A stretch of DNA of 56,176 nucleotides from Streptomyces sp. NRRL S-340 (GTDB lineage: Bacteria > Actinomycetota > Actinomycetes > Streptomycetales > Streptomycetaceae), in the NCBI RefSeq assembly GCF_000720185.1, contig NZ_JOIY01000046.1, positions 1 through 56,176 on the forward strand, in the 5' to 3' direction. The position numbers were made by a program, and so were the translations under genes. This document shows, one piece after another, positions 1-7,913 of the stretch. The notes beneath the pieces were generated by a model, which was given only the letters and a program-made list of their open reading frames with translations, ran no database searches and was not told the DNA's origin. Every line of letters starts with the position of its first letter. Within the stretch, counting starts at the first letter, position 1.

Positions 1-55
1 CCCGAGATCTACACGTAAGGAGTCGTCGGCAGCGTCAGATGTGTATAAGAGACAG
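1..55 (+). other. Illumina Nextera i5 adapter (sequencing artefact)
   Basis: Positions 2-14 match the end of the P5 adapter, 15-22 read GTAAGGAG (an i5 index known as S505/N505), 23-36 read TCGTCGGCAGCGTC and 37-55 are the Tn5 mosaic end AGATGTGTATAAGAGACAG. The order is exactly that of a Nextera library adapter. Translated, it yields the well-known artefact peptides MCIRDR (plus strand) and LSLIHI (minus strand). Genomic sequence starts at 56. The contig was not trimmed and truly ends here. Confidence 0.97.
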
Positions 56-1123
56 GGGTGTGTCCGCTGAGACCGCGGCGTCTGACGGGACCGCCGTGGC
101 GGGGGTGGCGGGACTGGCAGAGGCGGCCGGCGTAGCAGGCGTGGCAGGGGCCGTCGGCGTGGCAGGCGTGCCCACTTGGGCAGGCTGGCCGACCGGGGGC
201 GGCGGGGCCGCAGAGGCAGTGGCCGCAGCGGCCGTGGCGGTGGCCGGGGCGGTGGCGGTGTTCGGGCCGGGTGGGGAGGCCGGGGACGGCGCTGTGGCCG
301 GCGGGGCGGGCGCAGGCCCGGGCACCTGAGCCGGTGCCGAAGCCGGAACAGGGGCCTGGGGCGCGGGCGCCGGTCGGGCGGGTTCAGGAGACCGCAGCAG
401 GGCGGCGTACGCCTCGGTGAGGGCGTCGCCGGGGTCCACGCCCAGCTCGTCGGCGAGCAGCCGCCGGGTGCGGTGGTACCAGTTGATCGCGTCGGACTGC
501 CGCCCTGAGCGGCCGAGCGCCAGCATCAGCGCGGCGGCCAGGGACTCCCGCAGGGGGTGGGCGACGGCCTCGGTACGCAGGACGGCGGCGGCCCGGCCGT
601 GCTCTCCGAGCTGCCCGTACGCCTCGGCCAGGGCCTCCACGGAGGCCAGCCGCAGGTCCTCCAGACCGCCTGCCGCCGCCTCCAGCGGCCCGCTGCGCAC
701 CGTTCCGGTGAGCGCGGGGCCCTGCCAGCAGGCCAGGGCCTCGCGCAGCATCCGCACGGTGTCGGCGGGCAGGCGCTGCGCCCGGGAGAGGGCGACGAGT
801 TCCTCGAACCGGTGGGCGTCGACCAGGGACTCGGGCATCTGCAGCTCGTACGCGGTGCCCTGGGTGGTCAGTTCGATCCCGTAGTCCCGGGCGCCGTGCG
901 CGGCGAGCAGGGCGCGCAGCCGCGAGACGTGCCCCTGCAGGACGGTCTTGAAGTGGGTGGGCGGCTCGTCCTCCCACAGCGCGGCCGTCAGCTGGTCGAC
1001 GCTGACCGCGGTGTTGGGCCGCAGCAGCAGCATCGCCAGCAGGCTGGAACGCTTGACGGGGCCGGGGGCGAGGTCGCCGTTCTCCGTGATCACGGCGACG
1101 GATCCGAGCAGCCGGAACTCCAC
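56..1123 (-). CDS. SARP/AfsR-family transcriptional regulator, 3' end missing
   Basis: This is the N-terminal part of a Streptomyces antibiotic regulatory protein. A GTG start at 1123 is preferred because GGGAGGTG lies about 7 bases upstream; an upstream GTG at 1246 stays in frame but has no good ribosome site. Residues 1-95 form an OmpR-type winged-helix DNA-binding domain (starts VEFRLLG; KRSSLLAMLLL, then VSVDQL.AALW). Residues 100-245 form the bacterial transcriptional activation (BTAD) helical repeat domain (VDAHRFEEL, ELGVDPG). From about residue 260 the chain is an Ala/Pro/Thr-rich linker that runs into the adapter at 55, so the C-terminus is lost. In AfsR-type members an NB-ARC ATPase domain follows such a linker; whether it did here cannot be seen. 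SARPs activate secondary-metabolite genes, but no biosynthetic cluster is visible beside it. Confidence 0.88.
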
Positions 1124-1264
1124 CTGCCTGACACCTCCCGATCCGCGGCCCGCCGTCCCGAGCCGAGGATACGTGGGGACGTACGCGGAAACGACCGGCA
1201 TACCGTCCACGACCTGGTGTCTTCGGCCACCGGCCGCACCGCTCACCCCCCGGCGCCCGACTGC

Positions 1265-1303
1265 CCCGCACCGGCCACAGCACGGTGTCGTGGCCGGTGC
1301 GGG
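1265..1303. terminator. 14-bp GC hairpin upstream of the SARP gene
   Basis: Perfect 14-bp inverted repeat (1265-1278 and 1290-1303) with an 11-base loop, no U tract. It lies between the SARP start and the Uma2 remnant. It could insulate the SARP gene from transcription entering from the right. Confidence 0.5.
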
Positions 1304-1383
1304 ACGCCCGGGGCGCTCCCCTCACGCGCCCCATGTCATGCGCATGGTGAACAAGGTCACACGGGTGGACGTTCATCCGGGGC

Positions 1384-1669
1384 ATGGCTCACGAGGCCGT
1401 CGTCCGAGGTCCAGTTCGTCGTCGAGGTCGTCTCCCCGGAATCCGCTCAGCGCGACCACACGGTCGGACTGCGCGAGTACGCACAGGCCGGCGTCCCGCA
1501 CTACCGGTGCATCGAGGGCGAGCACGGCTCCCCGTCGTCCACGTCTACGGACCCGACGTACCGACCCGCGCCTACGCCCCCGCCGGCATCTTCCGCGGCA
1601 CCCTGAAGCGCCCCGTCCCCTTCGGCATCACCCTGGACCTCGACAAGCTCACCCGCCGCGGGCCGAATG
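1384..1669 (+). pseudogene. Uma2-family endonuclease (DUF820) remnant, frameshifted
   Basis: Two reading frames together give the C-terminal half of a Uma2 protein. The first (about 1402-1525) reads VQFVVEVVSPESAQRDH, then EYAQAGVPHYRCIE, the family's core motif with the catalytic-region Glu-Val-Val-Ser-Pro. After about 1525 the match moves to another frame reading VVHVYGPD, then GIFRGTLKRPVPFGITLDLD, the usual Uma2 tail. The N-terminal third is absent. The gene is therefore both truncated and frameshifted and should be inactive, unless the shift is a sequencing error. Uma2 proteins belong to the PD-(D/E)XK nuclease fold and are highly expanded in Streptomyces; their role is not settled. Confidence 0.75.
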
Positions 1670-1721
1670 ACGTCCGGAACGCTCCGCCCGGGCCGGGGAC
1701 GCTGACCAGGCGGTCCCCGGC

Positions 1722-3899
1722 TCACCCGGCGGACGTGGCGGGCCTTGCGTCCAGCATTCCGAGGCGTGCCTGTTCGTCCTCGACGATCCGCCGGGCCAGT
1801 TCCACGTCCGACACGTCGACCGCGTCCGGGGTGGCTTCGGCCACGGCGCTGCGCCGCGCGTAGGCGTCGAACAAACGCGTCTTCTCCTCCAGCATCCGCA
1901 CCATGCGTTCGTCCACTCCCCCAGTGGCGAGGAGACGGTGCACACGGACCGGCCTGACCTGGCCCATGCGGTGGGCCCGGGCCACGGCCTGGTGCTCGAT
2001 GGTCGGCTTGATCTGCGGTTCGCAGATGACGACGACGGAGGCGGCCTGCATGTTGAGGCCGACGCCCGCCGCCTGGATCTGCGCGGTCAGCACCGCCGGG
2101 CCGCGGGCCGCGGCGAAGTCGTCGACGATCTGCTGCCGCCGGCCGGCCGGCACACCGCCGGTGAGCGGGCCGAACAGGGGGGCGCCGTCGGATCCTGCCC
2201 CGAGCGCCTCGCCCACCACGTCCAGCACGTCCTTGAAGTAGGAGAAGACCACCGTCTTCTGCCCGTTCTCGCCGGCCTCCCGGACGATCTCCCGCAGTCG
2301 GTCCAGTTTGGCCGACTTCCCGGGGCGCGCATACGCGGCCCGGCGCATCGCCATGAAGTTCCCTGCCCGCACGGCCTCCCGGTACGCTTCCTCGTCCGAG
2401 TCGCTGAGTTCCTCCCACTCGTCGGTCTGCTGGAGACTCGGGAGTTCCGTCAGCACGTCTTCCTGGTTGCGCCGCAGGTAGACCGGGGCGACGGCCTTGC
2501 GGAAAGCGCTCGATCCGGCCGGCGCGTCCCCCTCGCCGAGGGAGTCCGCGATACCGCGGTCCAGCATCGCGACCAAGTTGCGGAACTCCACGACCCGGTT
2601 CTCCATGGGGGTTCCGCTCATGAAGAGAACGCGCTCGCAGTGATCCGCCCACACCGCGACCGCTTGAGAGCGCTTGGCCCGCGGGTTCTTCACGGTGTGC
2701 GCCTCGTCCACCACGAACAGGCCGACCTCCCCGCCACCCGGCGCCGGGAAACCGCGCAGAGCGTCGAACGTGGTCACCCCCACACCGCCCCGCCCCTTCC
2801 AGTCGGCGAACGCGGCGTGGCGGTCGGGGCCGTGGAGCACCCTGACGGCCAGAGTGCTACGGGCTTCGATCTCCCGGGTCCAGTTCACGAGGACGCTCGC
2901 CGGGCAGACGACCATGAAGTGGCTCTGCCCCTCGGCCGCCAGGTGCGCCAGCACGGCGATCGCCTGGATGGTCTTCCCGAGGCCCATCTCGTCGCCGAGC
3001 ATCACCTTACGCAGGGCCAGGGCGAACTGCGCGCCGAACGCCTGGTAGCCACGGAGGGAGACCCGTCGGCACGAGTCGTCCAACTGCTGCGCGCGGACCC
3101 GCTCGGCGACCTCGTCGGGCAGGAAGCCCTCGGCAGCCGCGGCGTCGGGCCGCCGTCCGGTGATCTCGGCGAGCAGGCTGTAGTACTCGGCGGAGCGGAG
3201 TTCGAAGTCCGTCCAGGCCGCCAGGTCGGTCGACGGCCGCAGCAGGTCCGCGGACGCCTGGGCGAACAGTTCCGCCAGGCCCGCCCGGTCCGCGTCCTCC
3301 GCCAGCGACCGGACCTCCGTCACCGCGGCCGACGCACGGGCCCGCTTCTCCCGGCCCGCCAGAAGCATCCGCAGACGTCCGGTGGCGGGTCTGGCGTCGG
3401 CCAGCAACGGGCCGAGCCGTTCCGACAGGGCGGTGGCCGCTTCCACCGCGCGCCGCCCCTCCGGACCGGCCTCCACCAGCACGTGCAGGGCCATGACGAG
3501 TGCGGTGGTGCCCGGTTGCGGCCGGTCCACGTCGATACGGACCGCCACGGTCTCGTGCACGGCTTCGGAGAACCGGCGAGCGGCGGCGAGCACCTGATCG
3601 ACCGTGCGCTGCCCGACACCGGGGATCTGCCGCAGCCGGTAGGGGCCCGCTTCCAGGATTCGGCCCACCGTGCCGAGTCCGCTCTTCTCGAGGTTCCCCA
3701 GCCGCAGACGCCCCTCGGTGACGTCCTGCAGCCGGGCTACCGGGATGGCGTCGAGTTCCCGCTCCACCGCCGCGTCATGGAGCGGTTTCAGTGCCGCCCG
3801 CACCGCCTCGGCGGCCCTGTCGTGGTCGCCGACCACGGCCTGCGCCGCCTCGTGCAGCCGCGCTCCCCTCGCGACCGCTTCCCGCCCGTCGTGCCCCAC
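1722..3899 (-). CDS. SNF2-family DNA translocase/helicase with N-terminal helix-hairpin-helix
   Basis: 725 aa if started at the GTG at 3899, which has GAGAGGGG about 8 bases upstream; an ATG at 3938 is in frame but its Shine-Dalgarno touches the start codon. The N-terminal 280 residues are helical and contain a helix-hairpin-helix motif (LRQIPGVGQRTVDQVL, about residues 90-105), a DNA-binding element. The SNF2 motor follows: Walker A DEMGLGKT (about 303-310), motif Ia CPASVLVNW, DEAH box (398-401), motif III MSGTPMENR, and the C-terminal RecA lobe with TAQIQAAGVGLN and ARAHRMGQ. Such proteins move along double-stranded DNA using ATP. The neighbourhood (Uma2 remnant, restriction island) suggests a DNA-processing or defence role, but no partner gene shares its operon. 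It lies outside the left island repeat. Confidence 0.9.
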   Translation of the reverse strand: MGHDGREAVARGARLHEAAQAVVGDHDRAAEAVRAALKPLHDAAVERELDAIPVARLQDVTEGRLRLGNLEKSGLGTVGRILEAGPYRLRQIPGVGQRTVDQVLAAARRFSEAVHETVAVRIDVDRPQPGTTALVMALHVLVEAGPEGRRAVEAATALSERLGPLLADARPATGRLRMLLAGREKRARASAAVTEVRSLAEDADRAGLAELFAQASADLLRPSTDLAAWTDFELRSAEYYSLLAEITGRRPDAAAAEGFLPDEVAERVRAQQLDDSCRRVSLRGYQAFGAQFALALRKVMLGDEMGLGKTIQAIAVLAHLAAEGQSHFMVVCPASVLVNWTREIEARSTLAVRVLHGPDRHAAFADWKGRGGVGVTTFDALRGFPAPGGGEVGLFVVDEAHTVKNPRAKRSQAVAVWADHCERVLFMSGTPMENRVVEFRNLVAMLDRGIADSLGEGDAPAGSSAFRKAVAPVYLRRNQEDVLTELPSLQQTDEWEELSDSDEEAYREAVRAGNFMAMRRAAYARPGKSAKLDRLREIVREAGENGQKTVVFSYFKDVLDVVGEALGAGSDGAPLFGPLTGGVPAGRRQQIVDDFAAARGPAVLTAQIQAAGVGLNMQAASVVVICEPQIKPTIEHQAVARAHRMGQVRPVRVHRLLATGGVDERMVRMLEEKTRLFDAYARRSAVAEATPDAVDVSDVELARRIVEDEQARLGMLDARPATSAG

Positions 3900-4300
3900 C
3901 CGTCCCGCCCCTCTCTCACGCTGCCCGCATCCTCCCACTGCGCGGACCGGTGCGCGGCGGGGCGGCCCTCCGGCCGGAACGGGGGGCCCGCGGAGCGGCA
4001 GCGGCCGACCTCGCCGGGCCGCCGGCGCGGCGGGACCGGGGCATGAGGGAGGCGTCAGCCGCCGAGGAGCCGGGCGGTGCGGGCTCCCGTCCCTCCCCCG
4101 GACGAGCTGACTGTCACCTCCGCCCCACGCCCCCCGGTTACGCGCTCTTCACGACTGTGGAACAGCGACTCACGCACAGCTCCGGAAGCGGCTTCACCGG
4201 CGCCTGCTCCCCCACCAGCCGATCCTGAGCACCACAGATGCGCGCTCAGCACGCGCTCAGCACGGGCGTCCTGATTCCTTCTCGGCACGATCGAGGCACA
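3900..4300. other. Gene-poor spacer with degenerate arm-like repeats
   Basis: No convincing gene. It holds the probable leader of the SNF2 gene. At 4243-4264 there is an exact tandem pair of the 11-mer CGCTCAGCACG, which differs from the island arm motif ATCCCAGCACG at three positions. A lone degenerate copy (cggcacgatcg) lies at about 4283. Confidence 0.5.
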
Positions 4301-4409
4301 GGAAAAAAACCGAAAGGGCCCGACCCCGGAGAGTCGGACCCTGTCCGGCCTGTATGCCGGCCAGACCGGGCAGAGCGGCTGGTCGGCCGCTACACGTTGA
4401 AGCGGAACT
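4301..4409. repeat. Left direct repeat of the island (attL-like, ychF 3'-end copy)
   Basis: This stretch is collinear with 20680-20787. It contains, on the minus strand, the last codons of ychF (FRFNV, stop) followed by 85 bases with a U-tract hairpin. The 15-bp core CCGCTACACGTTGAA (4387-4401) is identical to 20765-20779; after one mismatch, CGGAACT is shared as well. The rest is diverged but keeps spacing (86 versus 85 bases between the A-run and the core) and hairpin shape. No other part of ychF is present, so this is an attachment-type duplication and not a gene fragment left by deletion. Confidence 0.75.
4303..4341 (-). terminator. Rho-independent terminator inside the left repeat
   Basis: Read on the minus strand: a 9-bp stem (4316-4324 with 4333-4341, one G-U pair as RNA), then six more bases and a run of seven Us (4303-4309). 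It is the counterpart of the ychF terminator at 20682-20718. The stem sequences differ but pairing is kept. Confidence 0.75.
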
Positions 4410-4445
4410 ACCCCACAAGGCTCTGACCTGCGAGAATGCAGGCAC

Positions 4446-4467
4446 ATCCCAGCACGATCCCAGCACG
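4446..4467 (+). repeat. Two tandem 11-bp arm-like motifs, left end
   Basis: Two exact tandem copies of ATCCCAGCACG, starting 45 bases inside the left core. Five further copies lie near the right core. A small hairpin (CCTGC/GCAGG, about 4427-4442) sits between core and motifs. Spaced short direct repeats beside an att core are typical arm-type binding sites of tyrosine integrases. Confidence 0.65.
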
Positions 4468-4773
4468 GGATGCGCGACAAAGTACAAGAACACCGAAGAT
4501 CGCCAACGCTACCCGGAAGCGCCCGCACACGCCTGAAGTCTGCGGAACTTCTACGAGCGCCACATCAGGCTCGTGCCACCGCACCGAACCTCGCAGAGCA
4601 GCACAGCGCTCGCGCTCACTCGCGGTCTCCCCGGACGTCAGCGGCCAGCTCCGACGCCTGGCCGCCGCCCAGAATGCACGTCCAGACCTCGAGGCCGGCG
4701 CGAGCGTCCACAGATCCCGTATGCCCCCGGTTTGGCGGGGCCTAGTCAGAAGCTTCCGCGCTGTCGCAGGTCA

Positions 4774-4846
4774 GCCTGCATAGCTCAGCGGGTGGAGCAG
4801 GCGCCTTCTAAGCGCTTGGCGGCAGGTTCGAGTCCTGCCGGTGGCG
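4774..4846 (+). tRNA. tRNA-Arg (anticodon UCU), acceptor stem mismatched
   Basis: A 73-base cloverleaf can be drawn: D stem GCTC/GAGC, anticodon stem GGCGC/GCGCT with loop CTTCTAA (anticodon TCT, reading AGA/AGG), T stem GCAGG/CCTGC with loop TTCGAGT. Only four of seven acceptor pairs form between GCCTGCA and CGGTGGC (positions 4, 5 and 7 mismatch). The 5' strand also pairs with GCAGG just upstream. It is either a degenerate island-borne tRNA or a tRNA whose 5' end was replaced by recombination. CCA is not encoded. A housekeeping copy probably exists elsewhere. Confidence 0.65.
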
Positions 4847-4973
4847 CCCAAACATGGCTGGTCAGGACTCTCTCGGACCGCCAGCGGAGAAACGGTGCGC
4901 GCGGTACTGCGCCGTTCGTTCAGAGCGTTGGATTCCGTGCTCCAGAGAGGGGCAACGTGGATCAGCTCGGCAT

Positions 4974-6167
4974 TCAGCTGGCCGAGGTGAGACGCGCCAG
5001 GCCCCCCTTCTCCAGCTCGTGCACCACCAGCTCCTCCATCACGTGTCGCTCCCTGGCGGAGGCGTAGGCGAGGTCGTGCAGGGCAGCAGCACGCCTGGCG
5101 AAGTCCCGCCTCACCGCATCGGTCGGCCAGGGGATCTTGTAACGGGAAAAGTCCTTGCGCCTCATCGCGCGGGCCTGCTCACCCTGCGTAACGGCCGTCA
5201 ACTCCCGCCTCCGGTAACGCAGCGAGTGCAACAACCACATCCGATCGACCTCGGACTCCGTGTAAATCGCGAGCGTCCGCCGACCTGGCACTACCGGGGT
5301 AGTAGTGAGCACGGTCCGCACCTCCCCGGGACGGGGCGCGATCAAGAGGCTGCCGGACGGGCATACAACCTCCGCTTGCGCCACGGTGCGTGAAGTCACT
5401 GCACCCAGATGTACTGTCTTGCAGTTCAGTACTTCGCGGGGAGACACCCACGGCATACCCGACTGCTCGCTGTCCGGCAGAGACTGTGCCACACCAGCCG
5501 TAACCTGACACACTTCGCCCACTGCACGCTCGGTATCGGGACCTTGCCCGCACGTCTGCAGCGCCTCCATGAAATGCGCATCCGCTAGTTCCGTCGCGCA
5601 AGACACAATCCGGGTGTTCAACGCATTCTTGCGCTCAGCAAGCGAGATCAGCGAAAGCAGCCTCTCCCGCACCGGCGCTGGAGGCACTGGCACGGGAAGT
5701 CGGTTGAGTGCCTGCAGAGGCAAGGTCATGTGCTCGGCGTTCGACGCGGACAGCGTGAGATAGCTCTGGCTCTGCGAGGTCTTCAGCCACCATCGAAGCC
5801 ACAGATCCCATTGTTGGGCGCGGCCCTCTGGTGTCCAGCGGACGACCGCGAGCGACCTGGCGACATTCCATCCTGCGTGCTCCTCCCCTGCAACTGCCGC
5901 CTCCCCCACACGCCCCACGAGCACGACAAGGAGGTCCCCAGACCTCAGCGTGCTGCGTGGGTGGCGTCTGGCCACATCGGGAGGCACAAATGTGAACTCC
6001 TGGACGTACACACCTCCCTCGACGATCTCTGTGGCGCGGATCATCGGGATTCCGCCGGATGCCTTCTGCTGTCGCGCAATTCCGTAGGCGGCGTACTCGA
6101 CCCCAGGGAACTCACGCAACTCAACGACGGGCCACGGAGTGGGGACATCATCCGATTCTGTAGTCAT
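4974..6167 (-). CDS. Type I restriction specificity-like protein (HsdS2), orphan unit
   Basis: 397 aa. The ATG at 6167 is chosen because it overlaps the end of the methylase gene by 20 bases, normal for methylase-specificity pairs. Two target-recognition halves are visible: residues about 10-160 (IPMIRATEIV, then RSGDLLVVLVGRVGEA) and about 215-340 (MPWVSPREV, then PSGSLLIAPRPGEV). Each is followed by a helical conserved region (VRERLLSLISLAERK at 165-180; RRDFARRAAALHDLA near the end). In HsdS proteins each TRD reads one half of a split DNA site and the helices set the spacing. It would direct the upstream methylase; no nuclease gene belongs to this unit. It is the last gene before the island end. 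Confidence 0.8.
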   Translation of the reverse strand: MTTESDDVPTPWPVVELREFPGVEYAAYGIARQQKASGGIPMIRATEIVEGGVYVQEFTFVPPDVARRHPRSTLRSGDLLVVLVGRVGEAAVAGEEHAGWNVARSLAVVRWTPEGRAQQWDLWLRWWLKTSQSQSYLTLSASNAEHMTLPLQALNRLPVPVPPAPVRERLLSLISLAERKNALNTRIVSCATELADAHFMEALQTCGQGPDTERAVGEVCQVTAGVAQSLPDSEQSGMPWVSPREVLNCKTVHLGAVTSRTVAQAEVVCPSGSLLIAPRPGEVRTVLTTTPVVPGRRTLAIYTESEVDRMWLLHSLRYRRRELTAVTQGEQARAMRRKDFSRYKIPWPTDAVRRDFARRAAALHDLAYASARERHVMEELVVHELEKGGLARLTSAS

Positions 6168-7554
6168 GCCTGCTCTCCAGGGCATCACGGACGCGGTTCC
6201 TGGCTGCGGCGCTACGATCCATGCACTCATACAGCTCGGCCTTCCGGTTCCGGTCTCCGTCACTTGAATGCAACTGCGCGGTGCCCCCGTTCCGTACGTA
6301 GCGTGCGGGAGTCAGATCGAAGCCCGCCTCAGCGATTTCCTCGTACCTCGCCGCACGGCACCATGGGACGGATTCAGGGTCCCCCTCGCCCTCACGGCGT
6401 CGAAGTCCCTGCCATTCACCGAAGATCTGCAGCAGGCGTTCGGCCGAGTCCTTTGCGAAGTGGCGCCGCTGCCCCTCCTTCACCGCTGGCAGTTTCCCTG
6501 CATCCGCGAACAAGACCTGATCGGAGTGCGGCCGCTCCCCTTTGGCCAGCAGCCACAGCGCCGTGCTCGCGCTGGCGTGCGGAAAGAGCCACGTCGGCAA
6601 GGCCACGACGCCCACGACCAGACCGTTCTCCAGCAGCCCACGGCGGATCAGTCCGTCGGTGCTGTTGCTGCTGTGCGCCGCGCCGGAAGACAGCAGAACG
6701 ACGGCCCGTCCTTGTGGCGTGAGATCGGCAAGGATGTGCTGGACCCAGGCGAAGTTCGCGTTACCCGGACGTGGCACCCCCAGGGTCCACCGCCAGTCGT
6801 CCTTCAGTTCACCGTGCCCCCAGTCCCGCTGGTTCACAGGAGGGTTGGCGACGATCACGTCGGCCGGTATCGGTGAAGTGCCGGCCCTGAGGGTGTCAGC
6901 TCCTTCCTTGCCGAGGTCGGCAAGGAATCCGTGCAGGGCGAGGTTGACGGCTGCGGCATAACGCGCCGTCCGGCTGATATCCGCACCGGACAAGCGCACT
7001 TCACCCCCCTGTGCCCGAGCCCGGTGTGCGGCGGCGCGCAGCAGTCGCCCGCTGCCGCACACCGGGTCCCGAACAATCTCGCCTCCTCGGGGAGCGGCCA
7101 GCCCCGCGAAGAGGTGTGCTAGGTCGTTTGACGTGAAGTAGTCATCGCCACGCGCATAGCGTGTCGAGTACGTGTCGAGGAGCACGTCAAGGAGCCTCGG
7201 GTCCGGATCCAGCTGCCGCACCTCCGCGATCAGCTCACGGAGGGCCGGGTCGATGAGCTCGAAGGGACGGCTCACACCTTCGTCGCGATACGCAGGAAGA
7301 CTGTGGGCGCGAGCAACGGGCGTATGCGGCCACACTGCGCCGAGCCTGGCCCCCGCTGACTCCGAACCCGGCCCCCACAACCGGTCCACCTCCGCCAGTG
7401 ATCCATGGCGGGACCAGCAGTGAAGGTAGACCACTTGAAAGGCAAGCCGGTACGTCGTCGCAGCATCGGCGACGCTGCGTAGCTTCTCGACGGCCCGCAG
7501 CACTCGCCGGTACTTCAGCCGCCCCTCTTCGTTCGCCCATTCCTCCTGGGTCAC
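6148..7554 (-). CDS. N6-adenine DNA methylase-like protein (HsdM2) with NPPV motif
   Basis: 468 aa from a GTG at 7554 that overlaps the stop of the small membrane gene (GTGA), so translation is coupled. Residues 1-130 are a helical N-terminal domain. The methylase fold follows: motif I DPVCGSG (163-169, SAM binding), then ADVIVANPPV (231-240) as motif IV, then the type I signature GNANFAWVQHIL and ALPTWLFPHA. HsdM proteins normally have NPPF or NPPY, where the aromatic residue stacks on the flipped adenine; here it is Val. The neighbouring HsdM keeps NPPF. The protein may be a weak or inactive methylase that still binds SAM and DNA. At the protein level it is clearly homologous to hsdM in the first unit, but too diverged for a recent duplication. 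Confidence 0.85.
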   Translation of the reverse strand: MTQEEWANEEGRLKYRRVLRAVEKLRSVADAATTYRLAFQVVYLHCWSRHGSLAEVDRLWGPGSESAGARLGAVWPHTPVARAHSLPAYRDEGVSRPFELIDPALRELIAEVRQLDPDPRLLDVLLDTYSTRYARGDDYFTSNDLAHLFAGLAAPRGGEIVRDPVCGSGRLLRAAAHRARAQGGEVRLSGADISRTARYAAAVNLALHGFLADLGKEGADTLRAGTSPIPADVIVANPPVNQRDWGHGELKDDWRWTLGVPRPGNANFAWVQHILADLTPQGRAVVLLSSGAAHSSNSTDGLIRRGLLENGLVVGVVALPTWLFPHASASTALWLLAKGERPHSDQVLFADAGKLPAVKEGQRRHFAKDSAERLLQIFGEWQGLRRREGEGDPESVPWCRAARYEEIAEAGFDLTPARYVRNGGTAQLHSSDGDRNRKAELYECMDRSAAARNRVRDALESRHDYRIG

Positions 7555-7736
7555 GACGACCTCAGCCAGGAGACGACCGCCAGCCCGATGAGAACAGCGG
7601 CTCCGCAGGCGGCACCACCGTTCTGGATGGCCGTGACGACCTCTCCCGCGCCCACGAAATCGAGGATGCCGGCCACGAGCCCCACCACCACGGACGCCAG
7701 GACGACCACCACCAACAGCAGCGCTCGCTGCGACAT
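7551..7736 (-). CDS. 61-aa two-helix membrane protein leading the orphan methylase unit
   Basis: The ATG at 7736 has GAGGGAG 7 bases upstream; an earlier in-frame start lacks a ribosome site. Two hydrophobic helices are visible: residues about 5-27 (ALLLVVVVLASVVVGLVAGIL) and 40-57 (GGAACGAAVLIGLAVVSW), with a short polar loop between. The stop overlaps the GTG start of the methylase by 4 bases, so both are made from one message in fixed ratio. I recognise no family. A membrane microprotein coupled to a DNA methylase/specificity pair is odd for restriction-modification and recalls defence systems with a membrane effector. It could also be a chance small membrane protein. Confidence 0.7.
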   Translation of the reverse strand: MSQRALLLVVVVLASVVVGLVAGILDFVGAGEVVTAIQNGGAACGAAVLIGLAVVSWLRSS

Positions 7737-7913
7737 GCCACAACTCCCTCGGTTCAACCAGCAGTTAGCAGTTCTGCGGTTCGTTCCGCGGACTTGAAAG
7801 TAGTGGCCTGACGCACCTCACGTCTCGCAGCACGGGAATTTGCTTTTGCCATAAGGCGGTCGGGCGCAGCCCCTGCCGACCCCACGAAGGACATCCGGTC
7901 GGGCAGACGATCG

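Noticed and set aside
56..1123. A secondary-metabolite cluster announced by the SARP gene
   Set aside because: No biosynthetic gene lies to its right, and its left side is cut off by the contig end.
4301..4409. Left repeat as a plain ychF pseudogene fragment
   Set aside because: Only the last few codons are present, together with a conserved terminator and nearby arm motifs, so an att-type duplication explains it better than gene decay.
4774..4846. The tRNA-Arg as the island attachment site
   Set aside because: I saw no second copy of its 3' half near 20.5 kb, whereas the ychF end is clearly duplicated at both borders. It could still mark a smaller, older insertion.
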